From NCBI RefSeq assembly GCF_001277175.1, contig NZ_CP012257.1:3968001-4032000 (forward strand): a DNA stretch of 64,000 nucleotides. The letters are read 5' to 3'. The stretch is from Cronobacter universalis NCTC 9529 (GTDB lineage Bacteria; Pseudomonadota; Gammaproteobacteria; Enterobacterales; Enterobacteriaceae). The notes beneath the pieces are model-generated. The model was given only the letters and a program-made list of their open reading frames with translations, searched no databases and was not told the DNA's origin. Below, one piece after another: positions 39,709-49,129 of the stretch (position 1 is the first letter of the stretch; each line of letters begins with the position of its first letter). Position numbers and translations under genes: made by a program.

Positions 39709-40985
39709 GCCTGCTCTCCTTTACTGCTCACACCATTTTTCAGTTTCAGCTGCGGGCGCGTCATCGGCAGCAACCCTTGCGGACGCCAGATCATCATCAG
39801 CACCATCAGGCCGCCCAGCACCAGCATGCTGTATTCGTTCAAATCACGCATCAGCTCGCGCGACACCACCAGCAGGATAGCCGCCAGGATCACCGCGAAC
39901 TGCGAGCCCATGCCGCCCAGCACCACAATCGCCAGCACGAACGCGGATTCCGCGAAGGTGAACGATTCCGGGCTGACAAAGCCCTGGCGCGCCGCAAACA
40001 GCGTTCCGGCGAAGCCCGCGAACGCGGCGCTGATGGTAAACGCGGTCAGTTTGATGCGCGTCGGGTTCAGGCCGAGCGAACGGCAGGCGATCTCATCCTC
40101 GCGCAGCGCTTCCCAGGCGCGGCCGAGCGGCATACGCAGCAGACGGTTAATCACAAACAGCGAGAACACCACCAGCAGCAACGCCACCAGATAGAGCCAA
40201 ATCACGCGGTCGCTCGGGTCATACTTCACGCCGAAGAAGTTGCTGAAGGTATCCCAGCCGCCTTCGCGCGCGGTGCGGCTGAACTCCAGGCCGAAGAAGG
40301 TCGGTTTCGGGATCTGGCTGATGCCGTTCGGGCCGCCGGTAATTTCCGTGTTATTCAGCAGCAAAATACGCACGATTTCGCCAAAGCCTAAGGTCACGAT
40401 CGCCAGATAGTCGCCGCGCAGGCGCAGCACCGGGAAGCCGAGCAGAAAACCGGCGGCGGCGGACACCAGGCCCGCCAGCGGCAGACAGGTCCAGAAGCCC
40501 AGCCCGTAGTAGTGATTCAGCAGCGCGAAGGTATAAGCGCCGATAGCGTAGAAACCGCCGTAGCCCAGCACCAGCAGGCCGGAAAGGCCTACTACCACGT
40601 TCAGGCCGAGGCCCAGAATCACGTAAATCATGGTGAGCGTAGCGATATCCACCGTCCCGCGCGACACCATAAACGGCCACGCCACGGCGACCAGGAGCAG
40701 CGCCACCAGGAACAGTTTCTGTTTCACCGTCGAGCCGTCAATCGCCGGCAGAATAAACTTCGGACCGGAGACGTTTTTCAGGCCCTTCTGGAACAGCGGG
40801 CGCAGGAGCTGGAATAAAAAGACCACGCCGGTGCCGATGGCGATCCACTCCCAGCGAATGCTGTCGGCGGTATCGACCACGAGACGCGTGCCGTCCAGCT
40901 CCAGCTGAACGCCCATAAAAATGCCTGCCAGCAGGAAGAACATGGCGGCGGCCAGCAGCGCCGCCACAAAATGCATCGGTTTCAT
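39705..40985 (-). CDS. livM: Branched-chain amino acid ABC transporter permease LivM
   Basis: This 426-residue inner-membrane permease (425 in E. coli) has an extra N-terminal hydrophobic region before the core that includes [12 protein letters not shown] and the ATPase-contact segment [18 protein letters not shown]. It overlaps livH by four bases, which indicates translational coupling. Confidence 0.97.
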   Translation of the reverse strand: MKPMHFVAALLAAAMFFLLAGIFMGVQLELDGTRLVVDTADSIRWEWIAIGTGVVFLFQLLRPLFQKGLKNVSGPKFILPAIDGSTVKQKLFLVALLLVAVAWPFMVSRGTVDIATLTMIYVILGLGLNVVVGLSGLLVLGYGGFYAIGAYTFALLNHYYGLGFWTCLPLAGLVSAAAGFLLGFPVLRLRGDYLAIVTLGFGEIVRILLLNNTEITGGPNGISQIPKPTFFGLEFSRTAREGGWDTFSNFFGVKYDPSDRVIWLYLVALLLVVFSLFVINRLLRMPLGRAWEALREDEIACRSLGLNPTRIKLTAFTISAAFAGFAGTLFAARQGFVSPESFTFAESAFVLAIVVLGGMGSQFAVILAAILLVVSRELMRDLNEYSMLVLGGLMVLMMIWRPQGLLPMTRPQLKLKNGVSSKGEQA

Positions 40986-41908
40986 ACTTTTTCTACCTCC
41001 GGGCGGCCCAGAATACCGGTCGGCATCACCAGCAAGACGCCGATCAACAGGGCAAACGACACCACATCTTTATATTCCGTGCTCAGATACGCCGAGCAGA
41101 GCGATTCGGTCACGCCCAGGATCAGGCCGCCTATCATCGCGCCCGGAATACTGCCGATGCCGCCCAGCACCGCCGCGGTGAAGGCTTTCATCCCGGCCAT
41201 AAAGCCGATGTAGGGGTTAATCACGCCATAGAACTGGCCGAGCAGCACGCCCGCCACCGCCGCCATCGCCGCGCCAATCACAAAGGTCAGCGCGATAACG
41301 CGATCGGTGTTAATCCCAAGCAGGCTCGCCATTTTCAGATCTTCGGCACAGGCGCGACAGGCGCGGCCCATGCGGGAGTAACGGATAAACAGGGTGAGCG
41401 CGAGCATTGCGATAAAGGTCACGACCCAGATAACCAGCTGCATGGTGGTGATGCTGGCCGCGAAGTTTTCGCTGCTGCCGATGGTCCACTGGCCGTTAAA
41501 GAGGCTCGGGAGCGCGACGTCGCGCGAGCCCTGCGTCAGGCTGACGTAGTTTTGCAGGAAGATAGACATCCCGATGGCGGAGATCAGCGCAATCAGGCGT
41601 TTGGAGCTGCGCACGGGGCGATACGCCACGCGCTCGATGCTCCATCCGTAGGCGCTGGAGACGACAATCGCGCCGATAAACGCGGCGCCGACCAGCAGCC
41701 AGCTGGCGTCGATGCCCATCATCATCAGCGCGGCGATGATCATGAATGACACATAGCTGCCAATCATATACACCTCGCCGTGGGCGAAGTTGATCATGCC
41801 GATAATGCCGTAAACCATGGTATAGCCGATGGCGATCAGCGCGTAAGTACTGCCCAGCGTGACGCCGTTAAACATCTGCTGCAGAAAATAGAGAAACTGC
41901 TCGGACAT
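40982..41908 (-). CDS. livH: Branched-chain amino acid ABC transporter permease LivH
   Basis: This 308-residue permease has the E. coli length. [22 protein letters not shown] and the cytoplasmic loop [19 protein letters not shown] are typical. In E. coli livK, the leucine-specific binding protein gene, precedes livH; here only a remnant of livK does, 90 bases upstream. Confidence 0.97.
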   Translation of the reverse strand: MSEQFLYFLQQMFNGVTLGSTYALIAIGYTMVYGIIGMINFAHGEVYMIGSYVSFMIIAALMMMGIDASWLLVGAAFIGAIVVSSAYGWSIERVAYRPVRSSKRLIALISAIGMSIFLQNYVSLTQGSRDVALPSLFNGQWTIGSSENFAASITTMQLVIWVVTFIAMLALTLFIRYSRMGRACRACAEDLKMASLLGINTDRVIALTFVIGAAMAAVAGVLLGQFYGVINPYIGFMAGMKAFTAAVLGGIGSIPGAMIGGLILGVTESLCSAYLSTEYKDVVSFALLIGVLLVMPTGILGRPEVEKV

Positions 41909-41998
41909 AACGTAACCTTATTAAATCCTGCCGGAAGAAGCGCCGACAGGCGGGATGAATATCGGGTGTGCTTTACTACGACTCGTTATGCAGAACGG

Positions 41999-42244
41999 TT
42001 AACGACCCGTTGGTATGCCGCTTAAAAACGCCAGAGAAAATCCTTTCAGATCGCTTTTTTCATCCCAGTTCAGCGGCCCGGTTACGGCATTCGCGCCGCG
42101 AGCGTATCGGTTTCCTGTTAGCGCGGCGGAGGCGGCGCTGTTAACGCCATTTCCGGCCGCCGTGTTGACGGTCATCGCCCTGACTGCCTGAGATAGCGCC
42201 AGCGCAACCATCTCCGCAAGCCAGCGCTTTGCGTTGCTGTTCAT
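41999..42244 (-). pseudogene. livK: Remnant of livK with large internal deletion
   Basis: An 81-codon open frame sits exactly where livK should be. Its first ~23 residues (MNSNAKRWLAEMVALALSQ, then AVRA) resemble the LivK signal peptide. Its end (GANAVTGPLNWDEKSDLKGF) resembles the LivK C-terminus ([20 protein letters not shown]). Nearly 300 central residues, the whole ligand-binding body, are missing. The last residues have diverged from the usual end. It cannot bind leucine as LivK does, so LivJ is probably the only binding protein left for this transporter. The frame is open, so a short peptide could still be made. Confidence 0.88.
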
Positions 42245-42664
42245 TCTCAGAATCCCCGTTCGTGATGTGTGTTGCTGTTTAGTTTTATTATGGTTAAAAA
42301 ACATTCTGCCGTTTTAATAGACAACGCTACTTTTACCTGTCTCTTTAATGAGTTAGCGTGGTTTTTAGCGAAACTATAATTAAAACATCTATTTTTCAGT
42401 CTATTAAGCAAAGATAATATTCTGAAATATACCCGAGATAAACAAAAAAAAGCGCAGCGGCCAGCATAAAATATCGGCATTATTAGCCAGATAAAACGCT
42501 ACCTTTCAGCGTTATGTGCTGGTTAAATTTCATTCCCCGCGCTTTCAAGCTACCTAATCAATAAGACAAAAACTAATCAGCTACCGAATAGATCTTGCCG
42601 GGGCGTCCAGCAGCTGAAAAAAATCAGGTAAACTCAGAGATTCATCCCTGGCGGAAAGGCTGTT
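42245..42664. other. AT-rich intergenic region between livK remnant and panM
   Basis: This 420-base region is much richer in A/T than its neighbours. It should hold the promoter and leader of the liv operon (leftward) and the panM promoter (rightward). No convincing gene, RNA or terminator was found. The open frame at 42247-42480 lacks family resemblance and a good ribosome site. Confidence 0.6.
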
Positions 42665-43057
42665 ATGAAACTCACCATTCTTCGTCTGCATACCCTGAGC
42701 GAACAGGACAAAATCGACCTCGCGAAAATCTGGCCGGAATATCCTTCTGAATCGTTACGTCTTGATGAGAACCATCGAATTTATGCCGCGCGCTTTAACG
42801 ACCGGCTGCTGGGCGCGGTGCGTGTGACGCTGCGCGGCACCGAAGGCGCGATGGATTCCCTGCGGGTGCGCGAAGTGACGCGCCGGCGCGGCGTCGGGCA
42901 TTACCTGATTGAAGAGACGATCCGCGATAACCCGTCGATGACAGACTGGTGGGTGATGGATATTGGCGTGGAAGATTACAACGTGATGAACGCGTTTATG
43001 CAGACGCTCGGATTTGCGGCGCAGCAGGATGGCTGGGTGAAGCGGTTAGAGGCGTAA
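42665..43057 (+). CDS. panM: PanD maturation/regulatory factor PanM (PanZ)
   Basis: This 130-residue GNAT-fold protein (127 in E. coli) binds acetyl-CoA and aspartate decarboxylase zymogen, promotes its self-cleavage to make beta-alanine, and mediates CoA feedback. MKLTILRLHTLSEQDKIDL, LDENHRIYAARFNDRLL, VREVTRRRGVGHYL and VEDYNVMNAFMQTLGF match the family. It is in its E. coli position between livJ and livK. Confidence 0.95.
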   Translation: MKLTILRLHTLSEQDKIDLAKIWPEYPSESLRLDENHRIYAARFNDRLLGAVRVTLRGTEGAMDSLRVREVTRRRGVGHYLIEETIRDNPSMTDWWVMDIGVEDYNVMNAFMQTLGFAAQQDGWVKRLEA

Positions 43058-43081
43058 GGCAGACGTAGCTATTGATAAAAA

Positions 43082-43201
43082 GGCAGGTGCGCTTCGCTTA
43101 CCTGCCCTACAACCCCTTCAATCTCAGGCCGTAGAGCGGGTAAGCCTGCGCACCCGCCAGGTTTACCTGTAAGGTGGGCGCGCTTCGCTTACCCACCCTA
43201 C
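43082..43201. repeat. Cluster of three variant REP elements between panM and livJ
   Basis: Copies lie at 43082-43110 (GGCAGGTGCGCTTCGCTTACCTGCCCTAC orientation), 43131-43158 (inverted, GTAGAGCGGGTAAGCC...) and 43172-43201 (first orientation again). In the first copy G-to-A type changes in one arm are matched by changes in the other, so the hairpin is kept. Confidence 0.85.
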
Positions 43202-43231
43202 AAAACTGTAGTGCGAAAGACGCCCGGGAAA

Positions 43232-44335
43232 TTATTTGGCGTCGGTCGCGGTACCATTGGCATGCCAGGTAAACACGCCGAATTCAAACCCTTTCAGATC
43301 GCCTTTCGAATCCCAGGAGAGCGGGCCCATCACGGTATCGACGGAGTTCGCTTTCAGGTATTTGGCGATGGCCGCCGGATCCTCGCTCTGATTCAGACCC
43401 GCAGCCAGCGACTGCAGCGCGGCGTAGGTGGTCCACACGAACGCGCCGCTCGGATCCTGTTTCTTCGCCTTGATAGCGTCCACAATCGGTTTGTTCGCCG
43501 GCACCTGATCGTAGTTCTTCGGCTTGGTGACTAACATGCCTTCGGCGGAATCGCCCGCGATGTTAGACAGCGACACGTTCGCCACGCCTTCCGGGCCCAT
43601 AAACTGGGTTTTCAGGCCCGCGGAACGCGCCTGGCGCAGGATCTGGCCCATTTCCGGGTGATAGCCGCCGTAGTAAACGAAATCGATATTTTCTTTCTTC
43701 AGGCGCGCCACCAGCGTGGAGAAATCTTTTTCGCCCGCGGTAATACCGTCAAAGAAGACCACGTTCGCGCCGCCTTTCTTCAGGCCGTCCTGCACCGCGC
43801 GGGCCAGGCCTTCGCCGTACTGCTGTTTGTCATGAATGATAGCGATGCGCTTCGGCTTCACTTTATCAAGAATGTATTTCGCGGCGGTCGGGCCCTGATC
43901 GGAATCCAGACCGGTGGTGCGCAGGATCAGCTGATAACCGCGCGCGGTCAGCTCCGGCGCCGTCGCCGCTGGCGTAATCATCAGAATGCCTTCGTCTTCA
44001 TAAATATCAGACGCCGGCTGGGTGGAAGAGGAGCACAGGTGGCCGATGACATATTTCACGCCGTCATTCACCACTTTGTTCGCTACCGCCACCGCTTGTT
44101 TCGGGTCGCAGGCGTCGTCGTATTTGGTGATAACCAGCTTGTTGCCTTTGATGCCGCCTTTGGCGTTGATATCTGCCACCGCCTGCTCGGCGCCGGTGAA
44201 CTCCTGGTCGCCATACTGCGCTACCGGGCCAGACATGGCGCCCACAACGGCAATTTTAATATCTTCCGCCATCGCCATGCTGCTCATCGCCAGCGCAATT
44301 GCGCCTGCCAGTAACGCTTTGCCCTTCATTTTCAT
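43232..44335 (-). CDS. livJ: Leucine/isoleucine/valine-binding protein LivJ
   Basis: This 367-residue periplasmic binding protein has the E. coli length, with signal peptide [18 protein letters not shown]. It delivers branched-chain amino acids to LivHMGF. The blocks [38 protein letters not shown] and [19 protein letters not shown] are conserved. ATG 44335 matches the E. coli start; ATG 44329 has better spacing from AGGA and may be used. It is transcribed separately from livHMGF. Confidence 0.97.
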   Translation of the reverse strand: MKMKGKALLAGAIALAMSSMAMAEDIKIAVVGAMSGPVAQYGDQEFTGAEQAVADINAKGGIKGNKLVITKYDDACDPKQAVAVANKVVNDGVKYVIGHLCSSSTQPASDIYEDEGILMITPAATAPELTARGYQLILRTTGLDSDQGPTAAKYILDKVKPKRIAIIHDKQQYGEGLARAVQDGLKKGGANVVFFDGITAGEKDFSTLVARLKKENIDFVYYGGYHPEMGQILRQARSAGLKTQFMGPEGVANVSLSNIAGDSAEGMLVTKPKNYDQVPANKPIVDAIKAKKQDPSGAFVWTTYAALQSLAAGLNQSEDPAAIAKYLKANSVDTVMGPLSWDSKGDLKGFEFGVFTWHANGTATDAK

Positions 44336-44585
44336 CCTGAGGTTCCCCATTCTTGTGGTTATTGCAGTTGTGATGTTGTTGTTTTTCGCTACTTTATTTC
44401 CGCTTCGCTTAGCAGCGCAGCATTTAATATTAGTTTTAAGCCCTGCCGCCCGGCTAAAAGCAGCATACTCTGCTAAAAACATACCCCATTTTTATGAATT
44501 TGGAATCACTATTTTTCACGTCAATTATGGTGGGAAGTGGCGAAAAAACGTCCGCCGCGCCTGTCACGCGGCGGGTTATCGGGTT

Positions 44586-45827
44586 TTACCAGCCTGCGGG
44601 CAGATAACCGAAGGCGGAGAGCACCGCGTAAATCGCGCTGGCGACATAGAGCAGCACAATCAGCCCCTGGATGAGCGGATGCGTGCTCCAGCTACACTGC
44701 CAGCGGGGCGTTATCTCCCCGCGGCGGCGCGCGCCGCGCAAAATAAGAATAGGCATAATGGAGAGGATCACGCCGCTGAAGACGCCTGCAAAGTAGAGCG
44801 CGTTCACAAAAGAGACCAGTCCGCTGTAGGCCAGCGCGAACGGCGGCAGCGCCACGACCGCCAGCACGCCGAGGCGTTTAAGCGGCTGCGCGTCGTCGCC
44901 GAGACGAAATTTGTCGAAGATATTGGTCAGGAAACTGCCGCCAAGCCCCCAGTAGGAGGTGAGCATCGCGCACAGCGCGAAAATATTGGCGGAAAAGAAC
45001 GCCCACTCGCCGAGCGCCCGGCCCCAGGAGATGGTCGCCACTTCAGAGATATTATCAAGCCCGCTCAGCGCGATAACCGACAGCGGCACCAGCGCCAGCA
45101 GCGTAAAGGTAATGACCATCCCGACGATAATCGCTTTCGGCAGCTTTTCAGGTTTGTCGGCAAACCCGCGCGCCATCTCCGGCACAATGTACTGCGCGGC
45201 GAAGCAGAACGCGGTGACGTTAAACACCGGCACCATGTAGCGCCAGTCGCCATCCAGCAGCCAGCGCATCTGCGTCGATTCATGCAAAAGCGTGGCGACT
45301 ACCAGCACCGCAATCATCACCACCATGCCGATACTGATAAATTTCTCGCCGCGCCCGATTGCCTTCAGCCCGAGCCAGAGAATGCCCGCCGCCGGAATAA
45401 AGAAAATCAGGCTGCCGATGGCGGGCGAGACGCCGATAAGCGAGCTGAGCAGTTTGCCGCTGCCGGTCATGTAGGCGGTGAGCGCGCCGACGCTGTTAAC
45501 GCATACCGACGCGAACATCAGCCAGGCGCCGATGCGCCCGACATAGCGCCCGGCGAGGCCGCTTAACTGTAAATGCGCGCGGGTGCGCAGCGTCGCTTCC
45601 GCGACATACAGCATGGTGATAGTGGTCAATACGCCGACGAGGGCGAGCCAGAAGAGGAGCGGCATAAAGCCCGCTTTGCTGGAGGCGTAGGCGATGGAGA
45701 GTACGCCCGCCCCGATGTTGGTGCCGACGATCATCGCGACGCCTTCAACGAAGCTCAGGGATTTAGAGGATGACGCTGCCCGCTCTCGGGACGCCCACAG
45801 TGAGGCGGAAGTGGTGTTCTCAGACAT
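44586..45827 (-). CDS. HAAAP-family amino-acid permease (Trp/Tyr permease type)
   Basis: This 413-residue protein has about 11 transmembrane segments and the N-terminal HAAAP signature region FVEGVAMIVGTNIGAGVLSIAYA. The family (PF03222) includes TyrP, Mtr and SdaC, proton- or sodium-coupled importers of aromatic or hydroxy amino acids. The substrate cannot be told from sequence. ATG 45827 follows AAGGAAG. It lies between livJ and a PuuE-type aminotransferase, in an insertion relative to E. coli, and may supply that enzyme's substrate (inference). A long upstream region with stable hairpins precedes it. Confidence 0.85.
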   Translation of the reverse strand: MSENTTSASLWASRERAASSSKSLSFVEGVAMIVGTNIGAGVLSIAYASSKAGFMPLLFWLALVGVLTTITMLYVAEATLRTRAHLQLSGLAGRYVGRIGAWLMFASVCVNSVGALTAYMTGSGKLLSSLIGVSPAIGSLIFFIPAAGILWLGLKAIGRGEKFISIGMVVMIAVLVVATLLHESTQMRWLLDGDWRYMVPVFNVTAFCFAAQYIVPEMARGFADKPEKLPKAIIVGMVITFTLLALVPLSVIALSGLDNISEVATISWGRALGEWAFFSANIFALCAMLTSYWGLGGSFLTNIFDKFRLGDDAQPLKRLGVLAVVALPPFALAYSGLVSFVNALYFAGVFSGVILSIMPILILRGARRRGEITPRWQCSWSTHPLIQGLIVLLYVASAIYAVLSAFGYLPAGW

Positions 45828-45914
45828 AGTTCTTCCTTAAATATCCGGCGGCTATCACCACCGGAAGCGGTTGTGTTCACGGTGTGTTGTTGTGTTAGCA
45901 AGTGAGATATTTAA

Positions 45915-46014
45915 GCTTCGGGCCTGTCAGCCTCCCGAAGCGCGCTCCTTCGCAGGTCACCCCAAAGACGCGCCGTTATGGCCCGCTGCTGCGCGGCGGC
46001 CAGACCATAAGGCG
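45915..46014 (-). other. Possible structured leader upstream of the permease
   Basis: Two stable inverted repeats lie in the 376 bases between the permease and aminotransferase genes. At 45915-45941, GCTTCGGG pairs with CCCGAAGC around 11 bases. At 45971-46014, CGCC plus TTATGG pairs with CCATAA plus GGCG around a GC-rich core. On the minus strand they would lie 90-190 bases upstream of the permease start. They match no riboswitch I recognise and lack a T-run, so a role as leader RNA, or as unrelated palindromic repeats, is open. Confidence 0.4.
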
Positions 46015-46070
46015 GGCGCCCTCGGGGTAATTCCTGTTCGTTTTACGGCAGGGTTTGGTCTGCCTTGCAC

Positions 46071-46189
46071 GGTGGGCGCGCTACGCTTACCCACCCTACG
46101 GACTGTTTCGGTGGGTGCGCTGCGCTTACCCACCCTACGGCCAGAGGCTGTGCTTTTATGTAGGGCGGGTAAGCCGTGCGCACCCGCCG
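46071..46189. repeat. Cluster of three variant REP elements
   Basis: Copies lie at 46071-46099 and 46110-46138 in the same orientation (GGTGGG(C/T)GCGCT...CCACCCTAC), and at 46160-46189 in the opposite one (GTAGGGCGGGTAAGCC...). They stand just past the stop of the aminotransferase gene. Confidence 0.85.
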
Positions 46190-46203
46190 TTTAAGCCCCA
46201 GAT

Positions 46204-47469
46204 TTAGCGCCCCAGCGCGCGCGAGAGGATCTCCAGCGCCTTGCTGAACTGCGCGTCCGGGATGGTCAGCGGGTAAAGGAAGCGGATAACGTTGCCGTAA
46301 ACGCCGCAGCTCAGCAGCAGCAATCCCTCTTCGCGGGCGCGCGTCAGCACCTGCTGCGTAAATTCAGGCGACGGCTTGCCGGTCTGCGGATCGTTAAACT
46401 CCACCGCCACCATCGAACCCTGCCCGCGGACTTCGGCAATCGCCGGACAATACGTCCGCGCCTGGTTGAGCACTTCCTGTAAGTGCTGGCCCAGCTCGTT
46501 CGCGCGTTGGCAGAGATTTTCCTGCTCAATCACGTCCAGCACCGCGTGCGCTGCTGCGACCGCCAGCGGGTTACCGGCGTAGGTGCCGCCAAGACCGCCC
46601 GGCGCAGGCGCGTCCATCACCTCCGCGCGCCCGACCACGCCCGAGAGCGGCATCCCGCCCGCGAGGCTTTTCGCCATCGTCAGCAGATCCGGCTTCACGC
46701 CGTAATGCTCCATCGCGAAGAGTTTGCCGGTGCGTGCAAAACCGCTCTGTACTTCATCGGCAATCAGCAGAATGCCGTGCTCGTCGCACAGCGCGCGCAG
46801 GGCCTCCATAAATGCCGGCGGCGCGACGTTGAAGCCGCCTTCGCCCTGTACCGGCTCCAGCACGATGGCCGCGACCTGATCCGGCGCGATATCGGCTTTA
46901 AAAATACGCTCCAGGCTCGCCATCGCGTCATCCACCGACACGCCGTGCAGCGCGTTCGGGAATTGCGCGTGGAATACCGAGCCCGGGAACGGGCCGAAGC
47001 CGATTTTGTAAGGCGCCACTTTGCCGGTGAGCGCCATCGTCATAAACGTGCGCCCGTGGAAGCCGCCGCCGAAGGTGATTAAGCCAGGGCGGCGGGTATA
47101 CGCGCGCGCGATTTTCACGGCGTTTTCCACCGCTTCCGCGCCGGTGGTGAAGAACGCGGTCTTCGCCGGGCCGTCAATCGGCGCGCAGGCGTTGATGCGC
47201 TCCGCAAGCGCCACATAGCTTTCGTAAGGGACTATCTGGTACGCCGTATGCGTAAAGGCGCGCAGCTGATTTTCGATGGCCTCCACCACGCGCGGGTGAC
47301 GATGGCCGGTGTTCAGCACCGCGATCCCCGCCGCGAAATCGATAATCTCGTTGCCTTCCACGTCCCACAGGGTGGCGTTGTCGGCTTTTTCGGCATAGAA
47401 GCCGCACATGACGCCGACGCCGCGTGGGGTGGCGCTCTGACGACGTTGGTTCAATTCTGAATTTTTCAC
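46204..47469 (-). CDS. PuuE-type 4-aminobutyrate aminotransferase
   Basis: This PLP-dependent class III aminotransferase has 421 residues with the GTG start at 47469, the length of E. coli PuuE. That GTG follows AGGAG with good spacing, while the upstream ATG is too close. RRQSATPRGVGVMC, FAAGIAVLNTGHRHP, FTTGAEAVENAVKIARA, LIADEVQSGFARTG, the PLP lysine in TMAKSLAGGMP and GGLGGTYAGNP are intact. The pattern is closer to PuuE than to GabT. It should move the amino group of GABA or a related omega-amino acid to 2-oxoglutarate. No other puu or gab genes are near; a MocR-type regulator is divergent. Confidence 0.9.
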   Translation of the reverse strand: MKNSELNQRRQSATPRGVGVMCGFYAEKADNATLWDVEGNEIIDFAAGIAVLNTGHRHPRVVEAIENQLRAFTHTAYQIVPYESYVALAERINACAPIDGPAKTAFFTTGAEAVENAVKIARAYTRRPGLITFGGGFHGRTFMTMALTGKVAPYKIGFGPFPGSVFHAQFPNALHGVSVDDAMASLERIFKADIAPDQVAAIVLEPVQGEGGFNVAPPAFMEALRALCDEHGILLIADEVQSGFARTGKLFAMEHYGVKPDLLTMAKSLAGGMPLSGVVGRAEVMDAPAPGGLGGTYAGNPLAVAAAHAVLDVIEQENLCQRANELGQHLQEVLNQARTYCPAIAEVRGQGSMVAVEFNDPQTGKPSPEFTQQVLTRAREEGLLLLSCGVYGNVIRFLYPLTIPDAQFSKALEILSRALGR

Positions 47470-47486
47470 CCGCATTCTCCTGCTGA

Positions 47487-47529
47487 TAAACGTCACTTTT
47501 TAGCAACAAACCTGAAACAGTGACGTTTA
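47487..47529. promoter_or_regulatory. 11-bp perfect inverted repeat, probable MocR-type operator
   Basis: TAAACGTCACT (47487-47497) and AGTGACGTTTA (47519-47529) are perfect inverted copies, 32 bases centre to centre or about three helical turns. They lie in the 118-base divergent promoter region. The right arm overlaps the likely -35 region of the regulator, whose -10 TATAAT is at 47549-47554. Confidence 0.7.
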
Positions 47530-47587
47530 TTTACCCAGGCTATGGCCCTATAATCGAGTACCAGTTTTGAATAAATGAGGGATCCAA

Positions 47588-49081
47588 TTGCATTCTTTAG
47601 TGTCCGATCTCTTATTGCTTCGCCTCGGCGAACAGCGCGATGAACGCCTGCATAAGCGGCTCTATAACGCGCTGCGCCTGACTATTCTCGATGGCAGCCT
47701 GCCTGCGCAAAGCCGCCTGCCCGCCTCGCGGGATCTCGCGCAACAGCTCGGCCTTTCTCGCAACACTGTGTTAACAGTTTATGAACAATTACTCGCAGAA
47801 GGATATGTGACCTCTCGCGCCGGCAGCGGCACGTTCGTCGCCGGAATGCTGCCGGACAGCCTGTTATCTGCGCCGCCGGTAGCGCAGGGGCAGCACGATC
47901 GCGTTGCGCACGCGGAGTTCTCCTCGCGCGGCAAAACGCTGCTCGGCCAGGTCAGCGCCAGCCCGAAACAGTGGGGCGCGTTTATCCCCGGCGTGCCGGA
48001 CGTTCAGGCGTTCCCGCATCAGCTGTTCAGCAAAATTCAGGCGCGGATCAGCCGCCGCCCTGGCCCGCAGCGCCTCACCTACAGCTGCCAGGGCGGCACG
48101 CCGGAGCTACAGCGCGCGCTGGTGGATTATCTGCGGGTGTCGCGATCGGTTCACTGCGCGGCGGATCAGGTGCTGATCACCGAAGGGATTCATCAGGCTA
48201 TCGATCTGGTGGCGCGCATGCTGTGCGATCGTGGTGATACGGCGTGGGTGGAAGAGCCCTCATACTGGGGCATCCGCCATGTGTTGCAGATGAATGAGGT
48301 AAACATTACGCCGGTGACGGTCGACCGCGCGGGCATGGTCCCGCCGGAAAGCGCCGGGACGCCGCCGCGGCTGATTTTCGTCACGCCGTCGCATCAGTAT
48401 CCGCTGGGCGCGGTCATGAGCCTTGAGCGCCGTCAACGCCTGTTGACGCTGGCGCGCCAGACCGGCAGCTGGATCGTGGAAGACGACTACGACAGCGAAT
48501 TTCGCTTTTCCGGCCAGCCTATACCGGCGTTGCAGGGGCTGGTGGCGGACCCGCCGGTGATTTACATCGGCACCTTCAGCAAAACGCTCTATCCGGGCCT
48601 GCGTATCGGCTATGTGGTGCTGCCGCGCGCGCTGGCGCAGGAGATGAAAACCGCGCATGCCGAGCTTTATCGCGGCGGCCATTCGATTATCCAGGCGGCG
48701 CTGGCGGAGTTTATCGAGGCCGGGCATTACAGCGCCCACATCCGGCGGATGCGGCTGCTGTATGGCCGCCGCCGGGCGTTTCTGACAACGCTGATAACGC
48801 GCTATCTGGGGCCGGAGGCGCTGTCGGATTTCAGCGATAACGCCGGGCTGCATCTGGTGCTGAATCTGCCGGATGATGCGGACGACGTGGAGATTGCCCG
48901 TCTTGCCAACGCGCGCGACATTCTGGTGCGCCCGCTGTCGCGCTACTACCTGACGGAGAACCGGCGTCGCGGCCTGCTGATGGGGTTCGCCTGCGTGGCG
49001 GAGGAGAAAATGGAGGGGGCGTTTAAAGCGCTGCTGACATGCATCGAGGCGGCTTACCCGGCGCTTTCGCGCCGCGCATAA
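47588..49081 (+). CDS. MocR/GabR-type regulator (GntR winged helix fused to aminotransferase domain)
   Basis: This 497-residue protein has an N-terminal GntR-family winged helix (residues ~20-85, with SRLPASRDLAQQLGLSRNTV and YVTSRAGSGTFVAG), a linker, and a fold-type I aminotransferase-like domain. The PLP-binding lysine is kept (GTFSKTLYPGLRIGY, Lys ~332), as is VEDDYDSEFRF. It should sense PLP plus an amine and control the divergent aminotransferase and perhaps the permease. TTG 47588 is the likely start (GAGG at 47577-47580); GTG 47600 is an alternative. Confidence 0.92.
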   Translation: MHSLVSDLLLLRLGEQRDERLHKRLYNALRLTILDGSLPAQSRLPASRDLAQQLGLSRNTVLTVYEQLLAEGYVTSRAGSGTFVAGMLPDSLLSAPPVAQGQHDRVAHAEFSSRGKTLLGQVSASPKQWGAFIPGVPDVQAFPHQLFSKIQARISRRPGPQRLTYSCQGGTPELQRALVDYLRVSRSVHCAADQVLITEGIHQAIDLVARMLCDRGDTAWVEEPSYWGIRHVLQMNEVNITPVTVDRAGMVPPESAGTPPRLIFVTPSHQYPLGAVMSLERRQRLLTLARQTGSWIVEDDYDSEFRFSGQPIPALQGLVADPPVIYIGTFSKTLYPGLRIGYVVLPRALAQEMKTAHAELYRGGHSIIQAALAEFIEAGHYSAHIRRMRLLYGRRRAFLTTLITRYLGPEALSDFSDNAGLHLVLNLPDDADDVEIARLANARDILVRPLSRYYLTENRRRGLLMGFACVAEEKMEGAFKALLTCIEAAYPALSRRA

Positions 49082-49083
49082 AA

Positions 49084-49110
49084 CAAAACACCCCGCTTAA
49101 GGCGGGGTGT
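49084..49110 (-). terminator. rpoH intrinsic terminator
   Basis: On the minus strand ACACCCCGC(C) pairs with GCGGGGTGT around TTAA and is followed by TTTGTTT. It lies between the convergent ends of rpoH and the MocR-type gene and may serve both. Confidence 0.82.
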
Positions 49111-49129
49111 GTCATCAGGCTGACGTGGC

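Noticed and set aside
42247..42480. 77-codon minus-strand frame upstream of the livK remnant
   Set aside because: It lies in an AT-rich promoter region, with no recognisable family and no good ribosome site.
44022..45566. 514-codon plus-strand frame opposite livJ and the permease
   Set aside because: It crosses two real genes on the other strand and an intergenic region; composition is His/Arg/Gln-rich, typical of a shadow frame.
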